63,199 nucleotides of DNA from contig CALYZD010000003.1 of NCBI GenBank assembly GCA_945607565.1, positions 1 through 63,199 of the forward strand. The letters are read 5' to 3'. This DNA comes from an uncultured Bacteroidales bacterium (GTDB lineage Bacteria > Bacteroidota > Bacteroidia > Bacteroidales > Marinilabiliaceae). The notes beneath the pieces are model-generated. The model did no database searches, was not told where the DNA came from, and saw only the letters and a program-made list of their open reading frames with translations. Below, piece after piece: positions 43,201 to 50,503 of this stretch; the first letter of the stretch is position 1; every line of letters begins with the position of its first letter. The translations under genes and the position numbers were made by a program.

Positions 43201-43352
43201 CCGTAGGGCATCGGATAGTCGGGCGCCATCAGGTGCAAGGCGGTGTTGGCATCGTTGGGTGCCGGTCGAGCCTGCTTGCGGCTCTGGCCCTGTGCGGCCG
43301 CTGTGGCCAGTGTCATCACGAGGGCTAATGTCGATATTGCTGCGTGTTTCAT
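40257..43352 (-). CDS. three-domain RG-I enzyme: GH105, SGNH esterase, GH43-like
   Basis: A 1031-aa exported protein (signal peptide MKHAAISTLALVMTLATAAA). Residues 35-455 are a GH105 unsaturated rhamnogalacturonyl hydrolase (TVWLDDFFMGVPAMA, HPSFYWARANGWAML). Residues 488-730 are an SGNH/CE12 esterase (FIIGDSTVKNGRG, NHALGGRSSRTF, VQFGHNDGGP, DNVHTSYIGA). Residues 735-1031 are a GH43-like propeller with the acids in ADPTIIYD, VIDAGLFRDG and GCEGPKVFEW. One chain could thus deacetylate, trim the unsaturated uronate left by lyase, and remove a side-chain sugar. First gene of operon B, 56 nt before rhaM; the ATG at 43350-43352 begins a good signal peptide. Confidence 0.88.
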   Translation of the reverse strand: MKHAAISTLALVMTLATAAAQGQSRKQARPAPNDANTALHLMAPDYPMPYGVATPEQVKAKMDCILHYLQANTPAHVVDRRTGSTVPLDRIDTLSRVAQGSFRLTSYEWGVTYWGCLAAGRATADADYTRYATERMEFVARAADAFAALADSTGFIEPTLHPALDSRALDDCGAICSAMLMAKADNPKLDFGRQLDRYFDRVMYNEYRLSDGTLARCRPHFNTVWLDDFFMGVPAMALRGRNDREPRFTAEALRQAHLFVDKMMVPDKGLFRHGWVEGMAQHPSFYWARANGWAMLTLSLLTDVVSKADPQYPWLAQTLRTHIEAVAALQSPTGFWHQLLDRPETYLETSATAIYTYCIAHAINTGLIDAAAYGPVALLGWQALSTRINAQGQVEGTCVGTGMGFDAAFYAYRPQSAAAAHGYGPALLAGAEISTLLSAQYPQTNDAAVQFYNKQQATASPIFGVADPSRPAEMTAGSTRKGRNPVLFIIGDSTVKNGRGLGDGEMWGWASFFDTFVDADRISVENHALGGRSSRTFITEGLWSKVLQGIRPGDYLIVQFGHNDGGPLGTGRARASLRGTGYEHQDVTMERTGGTERVYTYGHYMRRYIREARARGANVTVLSHTPGNRWSDDGRINRCTDTYAAWTRDVALAEGVSYIDVNALAADAYDRMGREASKPYFKDNVHTSYIGAMLHGKCIARALAADAANPLSAFIDTSKIDRRFGIAPKPLYRDPEYDGAADPTIIYDAERRCHTMFYTNRRANLPEVHGVDWVHGTPIGIATSTDGGTTWTHAGYASFDIATDSLTLWAPDVVSHGGQYHMFVTVVPGIFTDWRHPRHIAHFVSTDLRSWRHADDLRLASDRVIDAGLFRDGDRWLMFYNNEAAGKSIYCAESRDLKTWTDLGPMVTDRGCEGPKVFEWNGRYMMIVDNWAGLAVYQSHDLRHWVRQPRNILQEPGLGPDDAVMGGHCDVVVASGRAYIFYFTHPGRTQGADLTTADSRRSSIQVAELQMEGGRVTCNRNSPAIVRLDSK

Positions 43353-43415
43353 TGCAGAGTGCTGTTTGCTTGATTCTGTGGTTCGGATGGCCGGCACTGC
43401 GCCGGCTTCGGATAA

Positions 43416-43423
43416 CAAAAGTA
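43416..43423 (-). promoter_or_regulatory. -7 box of operon B
   Basis: Minus strand TACTTTTG, matching TAnnTTTG, 63 nt upstream of the three-domain enzyme's ATG. No clear -33 box, as might suit an activator-dependent promoter. Confidence 0.5.
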
Positions 43424-43500
43424 GAGCCGGGCGGGCGGGCGCGAAATGGAAAGATGTACATAAGAATGTAAAATAGTGTCAACGCCGCCGGGCACGGTGG

Positions 43501-43554
43501 AAAAACAAGCCGCCCCGCACTCCGGCTGCCGGCAGGCGGCGCAGGTGCGGGGCG
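43501..43554 (-). terminator. intrinsic terminator of operon A
   Basis: Arms CGCCCCGCAC (43511-43520) and GTGCGGGGCG (43545-43554) pair perfectly, with an inner GC-rich hairpin. On the minus strand it is followed by GCTTGTTTTT. It lies 28 nt after the PL11 stop. Confidence 0.85.
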
Positions 43555-43582
43555 ACTATGAACGATATTGAATTGTATGGAT

Positions 43583-45733
43583 CTATGGTTCGAAAGAGAC
43601 TGTGAAGCGTCCGTCGTAGACGGCTCCGTATTGCGTGGCGCGGATGTCGACCTCGACGGTGGCATCCGGGCCGGCCGGACGGGCTATGCGCACGGTGCGT
43701 CCGCGTCCCACCTCGCGTCCGCCGAGGCTCCAGACCACGCTCTGATAGTCGCATCCGGCGTCGAGGGTGGCGGTGTCGGCGCGGCACACCTGATGGGTGA
43801 CATATTCGATGGTGGCGCCCTGCATGCGGTGGTCCATGTCGTTGAGGCTGCCGTCGGCGGTGCGGCCGTGCTTCGAGTCGCCGGTGCCGGTGAAGTGGAC
43901 CACCCGCCGGCCGAAGACGCCGAGGTCTGAGCCAAGATAGAAGCCCGTGTGCGGCGGCTGGTTATAGCCCACGTTCTGCAGGGCCACGCCGATGCGGTAG
44001 ACGTGGTCGGTCATCAGGCAGTGGAAGCGGTGAGGCGTCGGGATGGTGGTGGTGAAGATGCGGACGTGGCGGTTGTCGAGCGTGCGGACCACTATTTCCT
44101 CGCGCCAGTCGCCCACGATGTCGGCCTGCAGGCAGGGGTTGCCCTTGGTCCAGTTGTTGCAGCCCACGCCATCGGCTCCGGGCAGTGCTATGGGCTGTGT
44201 GTCGTGGCCGGTCCACTTGCTCAGCCTGACGCGTTCGCGGCCGGTGACACCCGAGCCGTCGAGCAGTTCGCGGCTGAGGTCGCCGTCCCACCAGATGGCG
44301 AAGTTGATCGACGGCGTGCGCGGGCAGATGAGGCGGCCGTTGGCGGTGTAGATGCCGCCCGAGGCCAGCGTCCATGCCTCGCAGCCTCGGAAGCGCGGGT
44401 CGACGTCGGCGGCCAGTGCGCGACCCACGTCGTCGACCGAGGGGACGCCCCACAGCAGCTCGCCGGTGCGGGCGTCGCGCATCTCGCTGCCGGCGCGTGT
44501 GGGCACCGATTCGTGGCAGTCCCACACCTCAAGTCCGGGTCGGTCTATGTCGATGTCGGTCAGGTGGATGGCGTCGCCGTGGCCGAGGCGCGTGTTGTAG
44601 CCCGGGCGGCCGTCGTGGTCTATCAGGCAGGCGCCGTAGGTTATCTCGTCAAAGCCGTCGCCGTCCACGTCGGCCACCGACAGGTTGTGGTTGCCCTGGC
44701 CCTCATAGTCGGCCAGACGTCCGCCGTCGGCCTGCGTGTCGAATCGCCAGCGGCGCTCCAGACGGCGGTCGGCATAGTCCCAGGCTTCGACCACGGTCTT
44801 GGCGTAGTATCCGCGGCAGATGATGATGCTGTGGTTGGGTCCGCCCAGCATTCCCACGCCGGCCAGGAAGCGGTCCACGCGGTTGGCGTAGTTGTCGCCG
44901 AACTCGAAGGGCTCGCCGCGGCCGATGTAGTCGGCGCGTGCCAGTTCGCAGCCGGTCAGCCCGTCTATTACCGACAGATATTCGGGGCCGGTGGTCACCA
45001 TGCCGTAGGTGGGGCTGTCGGGGCGGCGGTCCACGTAGTCGGCGGCGGTGTCGCCTATGGCGGTGCCGTCGGCAAAGGTGGTGCCGTCGGAGGTGCGCAC
45101 GGCCAGTTCGGCGCGTCCGTCACCGTCGAAGTCGAAGACGATGAAGGGCGTGTAGTGCGCTCCGGCGCGTATGTTGCGGCCCAGACTGACGCGCCACATC
45201 AGGCGGCCGTCGAGCTTGTAGGCCTCGATGAGCACGGGGTCGGTGACGCCTTGGTGCGAGTTGTCGTGCGCGCGGCCCGTGCGGGTCACTATCAGTTCGT
45301 ATTCGCCGTCGCCGTCAAGGTCGGCCGCCGAGGCGTCGTTGGGCTGATAGCGCCATTCGGGGTCGTCGGCAATGGGTGCCATGTCGATTTCGATGTAGGG
45401 CTTGGGGCAGAGGCGGGCCGAGGCCATGTCGGTGCGGCTGCCGGCGCGGCGGATGGTGTAGACGTTGTCGGCCTGCGGGTTGCAGAGCGAGTCGGCCCAG
45501 AAGGTGGTGCCGGTCAGCGGCGTGGAGTTGAGTTTCTGCGGAGCCTTGCGGCCTGTGCGGCGGTAGACGTCGAAGGCGGCGTCGGTACCGTCGGCGGGCA
45601 GATAGCGCCAGCTGACGGCCGCGTAGCCGTCGGCCTGCACGGCCACGAGGCCGCGCCCGAGGCTGTCGGCGCTCTGCGGCAGCGCAGCGAGCGGGAGTGC
45701 GGCCATGGCGGCGAGCATCAGTATGTGTTTCAT
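43583..45733 (-). CDS. PL11 rhamnogalacturonan lyase
   Basis: A 716-aa secreted rhamnogalacturonan-I lyase of family PL11 (YesW/YesX relatives), cutting the rhamnose-galacturonate backbone by beta-elimination. A signal peptide and an N-terminal beta domain precede an eight-bladed propeller rich in calcium loops of the DxDGDG type: ASAADLDGDGEYELIV, VFDFDGDGRAELAVRTSDG, VADVDGDGFDEITYG. NNWTKGNPCLQADIVGDWRE and FHCLMTDHVYRIGVA are family signatures. About 100 residues after the propeller (from GRTADGSLNDMD) form an extra beta domain. Last gene of operon A. Confidence 0.94.
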   Translation of the reverse strand: MKHILMLAAMAALPLAALPQSADSLGRGLVAVQADGYAAVSWRYLPADGTDAAFDVYRRTGRKAPQKLNSTPLTGTTFWADSLCNPQADNVYTIRRAGSRTDMASARLCPKPYIEIDMAPIADDPEWRYQPNDASAADLDGDGEYELIVTRTGRAHDNSHQGVTDPVLIEAYKLDGRLMWRVSLGRNIRAGAHYTPFIVFDFDGDGRAELAVRTSDGTTFADGTAIGDTAADYVDRRPDSPTYGMVTTGPEYLSVIDGLTGCELARADYIGRGEPFEFGDNYANRVDRFLAGVGMLGGPNHSIIICRGYYAKTVVEAWDYADRRLERRWRFDTQADGGRLADYEGQGNHNLSVADVDGDGFDEITYGACLIDHDGRPGYNTRLGHGDAIHLTDIDIDRPGLEVWDCHESVPTRAGSEMRDARTGELLWGVPSVDDVGRALAADVDPRFRGCEAWTLASGGIYTANGRLICPRTPSINFAIWWDGDLSRELLDGSGVTGRERVRLSKWTGHDTQPIALPGADGVGCNNWTKGNPCLQADIVGDWREEIVVRTLDNRHVRIFTTTIPTPHRFHCLMTDHVYRIGVALQNVGYNQPPHTGFYLGSDLGVFGRRVVHFTGTGDSKHGRTADGSLNDMDHRMQGATIEYVTHQVCRADTATLDAGCDYQSVVWSLGGREVGRGRTVRIARPAGPDATVEVDIRATQYGAVYDGRFTVSFEP

Positions 45734-45772
45734 GTCGATGAGTTTTGGGTTGAATGTGTGTCGATTAGGGTG

Positions 45773-47149
45773 TCAGAGCGCATCGTGGCGCACCACTTCG
45801 GGCCGGGCGTCGGGTGTGGCGAAGCGGAAACGGACGTCGCGCATCTCGACCCCGCGCACGTGGCGCAGATAGAGGCCCGAGGCCGGTATGCGTCCGAACA
45901 TCCACGGCTCGGGATAGACGGCCTCGTTTTCGGGCGGGACAATCCGGGCATCGTCGGCCGTGCCGCCGCCGCGATAGAGAATGGTGATGTCGGAGAGCGA
46001 GACCTCCTCGATGCAGTGTCCGGGGATGCCGCTGATGATGCTGGCATATTCCGACTCGGCGTCGGACACCACGACGTGCGATATGCTGATGCGGCGCATG
46101 GCGCCCACGGGCGTCCCCTCGGGGCTGCGCTGGCGCGAGCCGAGGCGCAGGAACAGCGGCGCGTTGACCACGTGGCGCATGGTGATGCCCGTCACCACCA
46201 CGTCTTCGAGCGTCCCGCCGTCGACGGCTTCGAGCGCGAGGCCGCGGCAGTGTTCGAATATGCAGTTGGCTATCACGATGTTCCTGAATCCGCCGCTCGA
46301 CTCGGTGCCTATCTTGATGCGGCCGCAGTTGCGCCCGTGGTCGGGGGCCTGAGGCTCGTCGGTCTGCCAGGTGGCCGCGTGCGCCGAGCCCATGTCGAAG
46401 CCCGACACGTAGCACGAGGTGATGGTGACGTTCTCGGTGTCGCGGAATCGGCCCAGAGCGTAGCTGGCCTTGAGCACTATGGCGTCGTCCCATGGCGAGT
46501 TGACGCTGCAGTTGCTGATGCGCACGTTGCGGCAGCAGTCTATGTCGAAGCCGTCGCGGTTGGTGTCGACGCGCACGTTGTCGATGGTCATGTTGTCGAC
46601 ACCGGTGGCCAGCAGGGCGAAGTGTCCGCAGCGCAGCATGCTGAAGTCGCGCAGACTGACGCCGGTGCATTCGCGCAGGGCTATGGCCTTGTTGCCCACC
46701 CCGGGCAGGCGGCTCTCCTCGCGCGTCAGGCCGGCGCCCCATATCAGTCCGCCGCCGCAGATGCCGATGTTGCGGGCGTTCTCGGCCCAGATGAGCGAGT
46801 TGTGCCAGTGGCTGTGGCCGAAGTCCTGATACGGATTGTTGTCGTTGGGTTCGGGCGCGTCGTAGCCCTCGTGCTCGGTGGGGAATGCGGCCACGATGGT
46901 GGCGCCGCTCTCGATGTGGAGCGTGACGTTGCTGCGCAGGCGGATGGAATAGCACAGATAGGTGCCGGCCGGCACATAGACCGTGCCGCCGCCCTCGGCC
47001 GCCGCCGCGTCGATGGCCGCGTTGAAGGCCGGCGAGTCGATGGCTGAGCTGTCGGCTGCGGCGCCGTAGTGGCGCACGTTGTGGATGGCTGCGTGGCCGG
47101 CCGCGGCGCACAGCATCGGCACGATGGCGAACAATATTCGTAGTGTCAT
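45773..47149 (-). CDS. GH28 polygalacturonase-type hydrolase
   Basis: A 458-aa secreted right-handed beta-helix enzyme of family GH28. A signal peptide precedes the usual Bacteroidetes entry NVRHYGAAADSSAIDSPAFN. The catalytic acids are in DTNRDGFDIDCC and SPWDDAIVLKAS, followed by the GRIKIGTESSGG strand. It probably hydrolyses galacturonosyl or rhamnogalacturonosyl linkages in the RG-I backbone. It lies between PL11 (39 nt downstream) and the 247-aa secreted protein. Confidence 0.92.
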   Translation of the reverse strand: MTLRILFAIVPMLCAAAGHAAIHNVRHYGAAADSSAIDSPAFNAAIDAAAAEGGGTVYVPAGTYLCYSIRLRSNVTLHIESGATIVAAFPTEHEGYDAPEPNDNNPYQDFGHSHWHNSLIWAENARNIGICGGGLIWGAGLTREESRLPGVGNKAIALRECTGVSLRDFSMLRCGHFALLATGVDNMTIDNVRVDTNRDGFDIDCCRNVRISNCSVNSPWDDAIVLKASYALGRFRDTENVTITSCYVSGFDMGSAHAATWQTDEPQAPDHGRNCGRIKIGTESSGGFRNIVIANCIFEHCRGLALEAVDGGTLEDVVVTGITMRHVVNAPLFLRLGSRQRSPEGTPVGAMRRISISHVVVSDAESEYASIISGIPGHCIEEVSLSDITILYRGGGTADDARIVPPENEAVYPEPWMFGRIPASGLYLRHVRGVEMRDVRFRFATPDARPEVVRHDAL

Positions 47150-47209
47150 TTTTCTGCTCTTTTTTCTGATGGGTTTATACTTCGGGTGGATGCGCGCGAG
47201 GCCGGCGGG

Positions 47210-47953
47210 CTAATCGGGAGTCGACTTCATCCAGCCGCCCTGGCTGTGGACCACGAACGAGCCCGTGCGGTGCAGCTCGGGCAGCATCCACACGGCATAG
47301 TCGGCGCGCGCTGTCTGCCTGTAGACCACGAAATAGACGGGCTGCCCGGCTACGAGCGGCAGGCGGGCGCACAGTGCCGGAGCGTCGGTGCGCTTGCCCG
47401 AGGCGAACATGGCGGCGGGCGTCTGCCGGCAGCGGGCGTCGCTCAGGCGTATGTCGGAGCCTTGCGGCGCTATGGCCGACACTATGCGCAGCCGGCGGCT
47501 GGTGCCGTAGTAGAGCGTGAAGGCCGAGCCCTCGACGCTGAAGACGTTGTCGGCGCAGCATTCGGGCGTCAGCGGGTCGTGCCCGGAGTCGATGTCGGTC
47601 TGGGCCGAAGCGCCGCCATAGGCCCAGTAGAGCGCGGTACCCTCGGGCATCCGCTCGGCCGTGACCTTGAATACCGAGCCGTCGGTGTCGGCCAGCCGCC
47701 TCTCGCTGATGATGATGGAGCCGCCGCCGGCCAGCGGACTGGCTATGCGGCAGACGGTCGAGTCGGCGGTCCGGGCCTCGATAGTCACGCGGCCGTCGGC
47801 CAGCCATGCCGAGGCGTCGCCCAGGCCCACGCCCCAGCGGAGTCCTCCGGCCAGGTCGGGCATCATGAAGACGCGGTCGGGCTCTCGCTGCGCCGCAGCC
47901 GGCAGGGCCAGCAGCGCGGCAAGGCACATTGCGGTTATCTGTTTCAATGGCAT
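47210..47953 (-). CDS. secreted protein of unknown function in RG-I operon
   Basis: A 247-aa protein with a signal peptide (MPLKQITAMCLAALLALPAA) and a beta-rich body with no recognised catalytic motif. Segments NVFSVEGSAFTLYYGTSRRL and GSDIRLSDARCRQTPAAMF vaguely recall the N-terminal part of the much larger DUF4450 proteins, but this is from memory and weak. It is embedded in operon A between the SGNH esterase and GH28, so a role in rhamnogalacturonan binding or cleavage is likely. It could be the surviving N-terminal part of a once larger protein. Confidence 0.65.
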   Translation of the reverse strand: MPLKQITAMCLAALLALPAAAQREPDRVFMMPDLAGGLRWGVGLGDASAWLADGRVTIEARTADSTVCRIASPLAGGGSIIISERRLADTDGSVFKVTAERMPEGTALYWAYGGASAQTDIDSGHDPLTPECCADNVFSVEGSAFTLYYGTSRRLRIVSAIAPQGSDIRLSDARCRQTPAAMFASGKRTDAPALCARLPLVAGQPVYFVVYRQTARADYAVWMLPELHRTGSFVVHSQGGWMKSTPD

Positions 47954-47989
47954 TTCAATGGGTGTTTAATGGGCTGTCAATATGTGCGT

Positions 47990-49177
47990 TCAGTTGCCAT
48001 CGGGCTTCTCCATCTCCACGTTGGGCGCGTCGAACCACTCGAAGGCGTCGGCCGGGTCGGGGTGCGCGGGGTCGTAGGGGCGATAGTCGGGAGCCAGATG
48101 CTGCGCCAGAGGCAGGCCGGCTGCGCGGATGCCCTCGACGATGCACTTGGCTATCTGCATGGCGCCGTAGGGGTTGAAGTGGGTGTTGTCGGCCAGGGGC
48201 GCTCTCTGACCCGGATAGGTGCCGGCCGGATAGTGCACGAAGGCGCGCTTCGAGCCCTCGTCGCCCAGGGCTTCGTAGAGGCGCGTGGTCATCTCGGTCA
48301 GGTCAATCAGGGCCACGCCTTCGGCACGGGCAAGGGCTCGGACGGCTTCGGGGAACTCGCCGTGGGTGTCGGCCAGGCGGCCGTCGTCGGCGAACTTACG
48401 GCGCTGCGTGGGCGTCACCAGCACGGGCGTGGCTCCCACCGAGCGCGCGAGCTCGATGTATTTGCGCAGCGACTGGGTGAAGTGCTTGTAGGGGCCCTTG
48501 TCGTCGCCGCGCTGCTTCTCGTCGTTGTGGCCGAATTCGACAAACAGGTAGTCGCCGGCCTTGATCTGCGTGCTTATCTTTTCGAGCCGTCGGGCGGCTA
48601 TGAACGTGTTCGACGATTCGCCCGACTCGCCATAGTTGGCCACGCACACCGTGCTGTCGAGCAGTCGGGGCAGCATCTGCCCCCAGCTGGCCCAGGGCTC
48701 GTTGTCCTGGTCGACCACTGTGGAGTTGCCGCACAGGAAGATGGTGGGCACGCCCTCGACGCGCTCGGCTTCGACGCTGACCACTGCGGGTGCCTTGCCG
48801 GCGAACTCGATGGTCAGGCGCGAGTCCCAGTTGAGCTTGGAGCGTTCGCGCGGCTTGATGCAGACGCAGCGTCCGGGGGCTATCAGGGTGTCGCGCTTGT
48901 TGACCATGAAGGTGAGCGCCTGCGTGCGGCCGGCCTCAAGGTCGTGGCTGTCGGCCAGCAGTCGGCGCGACTCGGCCCTGACCACTGTCGACGAGGCCTC
49001 GCTGCCGCCCAGCACCACCCGGACGCGATAGTTGCCGTCGGGCACCGAGTCGAATGCGACCACGCCGCCCTTGGGGCCCAGCTGCGGGGCTGTGGCCGTG
49101 TATTTCTGCGCGTCGGCCGCCGTGGCCGACGCCGTTGCCATGGCCGCTGCGACCATGGCTGCCTGCAAGGTGTTCAT
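47990..49177 (-). CDS. SGNH acetylesterase with N-terminal beta-sandwich (CE12-like)
   Basis: A 395-aa secreted esterase. After the signal peptide (1-23), residues 25-140 form a beta-sandwich like the accessory domain of Bacillus YxiM-type esterases. The SGNH domain follows: FLCGNSTVVDQ (150-153; GNST instead of GDST, with the nucleophile Ser kept), NYGESGESSNTF, VEFGHNDEK and DNTHFNPYGA. It should deacetylate RG-I. Second gene of operon A, 36 nt after GH105. Confidence 0.9.
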   Translation of the reverse strand: MNTLQAAMVAAAMATASATAADAQKYTATAPQLGPKGGVVAFDSVPDGNYRVRVVLGGSEASSTVVRAESRRLLADSHDLEAGRTQALTFMVNKRDTLIAPGRCVCIKPRERSKLNWDSRLTIEFAGKAPAVVSVEAERVEGVPTIFLCGNSTVVDQDNEPWASWGQMLPRLLDSTVCVANYGESGESSNTFIAARRLEKISTQIKAGDYLFVEFGHNDEKQRGDDKGPYKHFTQSLRKYIELARSVGATPVLVTPTQRRKFADDGRLADTHGEFPEAVRALARAEGVALIDLTEMTTRLYEALGDEGSKRAFVHYPAGTYPGQRAPLADNTHFNPYGAMQIAKCIVEGIRAAGLPLAQHLAPDYRPYDPAHPDPADAFEWFDAPNVEMEKPDGN

Positions 49178-49213
49178 TGTTGCGATGTTGTTTTTGGGAA
49201 TGACAAGACTCGA

Positions 49214-50341
49214 TTATTCCACAATCCGGTAGACCTCGGTGGCGGCCAGCAGGAAGCAGCCCACGCCGAAGTCCTCAAAGTCGGGCACGGTGTCGTAGCC
49301 CACGGGCTGGCTGTCTTTGGGTTCCTTGCCGGTGCCCTGCACGTAGCCCAGGAATCCGTCGGGATGGACGGCGGTGGCTGCCATGGCGTTCCATGCGCGT
49401 GCCACTATGGGCAGATAGGTCTCGCGGCTGAGCACGCCGTGGTTGATGCCCCAGGCCATGCCGTAGACGAAGAGTGCGGTGCCCGACGTTTCGGGGCCGC
49501 CGAAGTTCTCGGGGCAGTGCAGGCTGACATTCCAGAATCCGTCGGTGCGCTGGCAGCGGCGAAGGGCGTCGCTCATGGCCTTGAAGTCGGCCAGATAGTC
49601 GGCATAGTGCGTTTCAGTGGCCGGGATTTCGTTCATCACCCTCACCAGTGCGGCGTAGACCCATCCGTTGCCGCGCGACCAGTAGCAGTCTTCGCCGTTG
49701 GGCTCCACATAGGGCGGCACGAAGTCGGCGTCGCGCCACCAGAGGTTGTCGGCGGTGTTGAAGAGGCCGCCGCCGATAGTGTTGCGCGTGCAGGCATACA
49801 TGCTCCACATCTTGTCGTAGTATCGGGTGTCGCCCGTGTCGTGACCCAGCTTGGCCAGCACGGGCATGCCCATCTGTATGGCGTCAATCCAGGTCCAGTC
49901 GTCGTTCTGCGGCGTGGAGAGCAGCATGGCCATGTTGGCCCTGACGTGGCGCAGGCAGGTGGGGTCGGCCGTCAGGCGGCTCAGGTCGATGTAGGTCTGG
50001 CCGGCGCAGTAGTCGTCGGCGTTGCGGGTGGAGGCGCCGTTGCGGTAGTTCCACTTGTGGTACTGCGCCCAGTCGAAGGCGTAGTTCCAGCAGGCCTCGT
50101 CGGGGCATATCTCGTAGAGCGACATCAGGCCCTCGTAGTAGACGCCGCGTGTCCAGATGTTGCTGGGACGCAGCCGGCCCACGTTCGACGGTGCCGTGTA
50201 GTCGGCATATTTCTTCATGAAGTAGTTGTTGACCAGAGTGGCCGTCTTGAGAATCTGGGCGCGCTCGGGCAGCTGCTGTGCCGATGCGCACGACACTCCC
50301 ACCATGGCTGCGAGCGTCAGAATAGCGGTCCGGGTTGTCAT
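49214..50341 (-). CDS. GH105 unsaturated rhamnogalacturonyl hydrolase
   Basis: A 375-aa secreted (alpha/alpha)6-barrel enzyme of family GH105 (YteR/YesR). Signature segments are CAGQTYIDLSRL, DDWTWIDAIQMGMPVLAKLG (with the candidate catalytic Asp), GEDCYWSRGNGWVYAALVR and FWNVSLHCPENFGGPETSGT. It removes the unsaturated galacturonate created by PL11. First gene of operon A, preceded by a well-formed promoter, and the first of two GH105 modules in the locus. Confidence 0.93.
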   Translation of the reverse strand: MTTRTAILTLAAMVGVSCASAQQLPERAQILKTATLVNNYFMKKYADYTAPSNVGRLRPSNIWTRGVYYEGLMSLYEICPDEACWNYAFDWAQYHKWNYRNGASTRNADDYCAGQTYIDLSRLTADPTCLRHVRANMAMLLSTPQNDDWTWIDAIQMGMPVLAKLGHDTGDTRYYDKMWSMYACTRNTIGGGLFNTADNLWWRDADFVPPYVEPNGEDCYWSRGNGWVYAALVRVMNEIPATETHYADYLADFKAMSDALRRCQRTDGFWNVSLHCPENFGGPETSGTALFVYGMAWGINHGVLSRETYLPIVARAWNAMAATAVHPDGFLGYVQGTGKEPKDSQPVGYDTVPDFEDFGVGCFLLAATEVYRIVE

Positions 50342-50369
50342 TGTGCGATAGTGTTTTTGGTGATTGATG

Positions 50370-50400
50370 CAAATATATCTTTCGGCGCCGCTCGGGGCAA
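50370..50400 (-). promoter_or_regulatory. promoter of operon A
   Basis: Minus strand TTG (50398-50400), a 20-nt spacer, then TATATTTG (50370-50377), a full TAnnTTTG match, 28 nt upstream of the GH105 ATG. Confidence 0.65.
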
Positions 50401-50503
50401 TGGACTATTTTCCACACCGCCGCACGACGGTGCAATCGGGACTCTCAGACATCTTTTTGCACATTTTTTACATTTCGTCACACTGTGCGGCGGCCGCCCG
50501 GCG

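Noticed and set aside
44300-45700. DxDGDG repeats in PL11 as an EF-hand or dockerin protein
   Set aside because: They are the calcium loops of the PL11 propeller and fall at regular blade positions.
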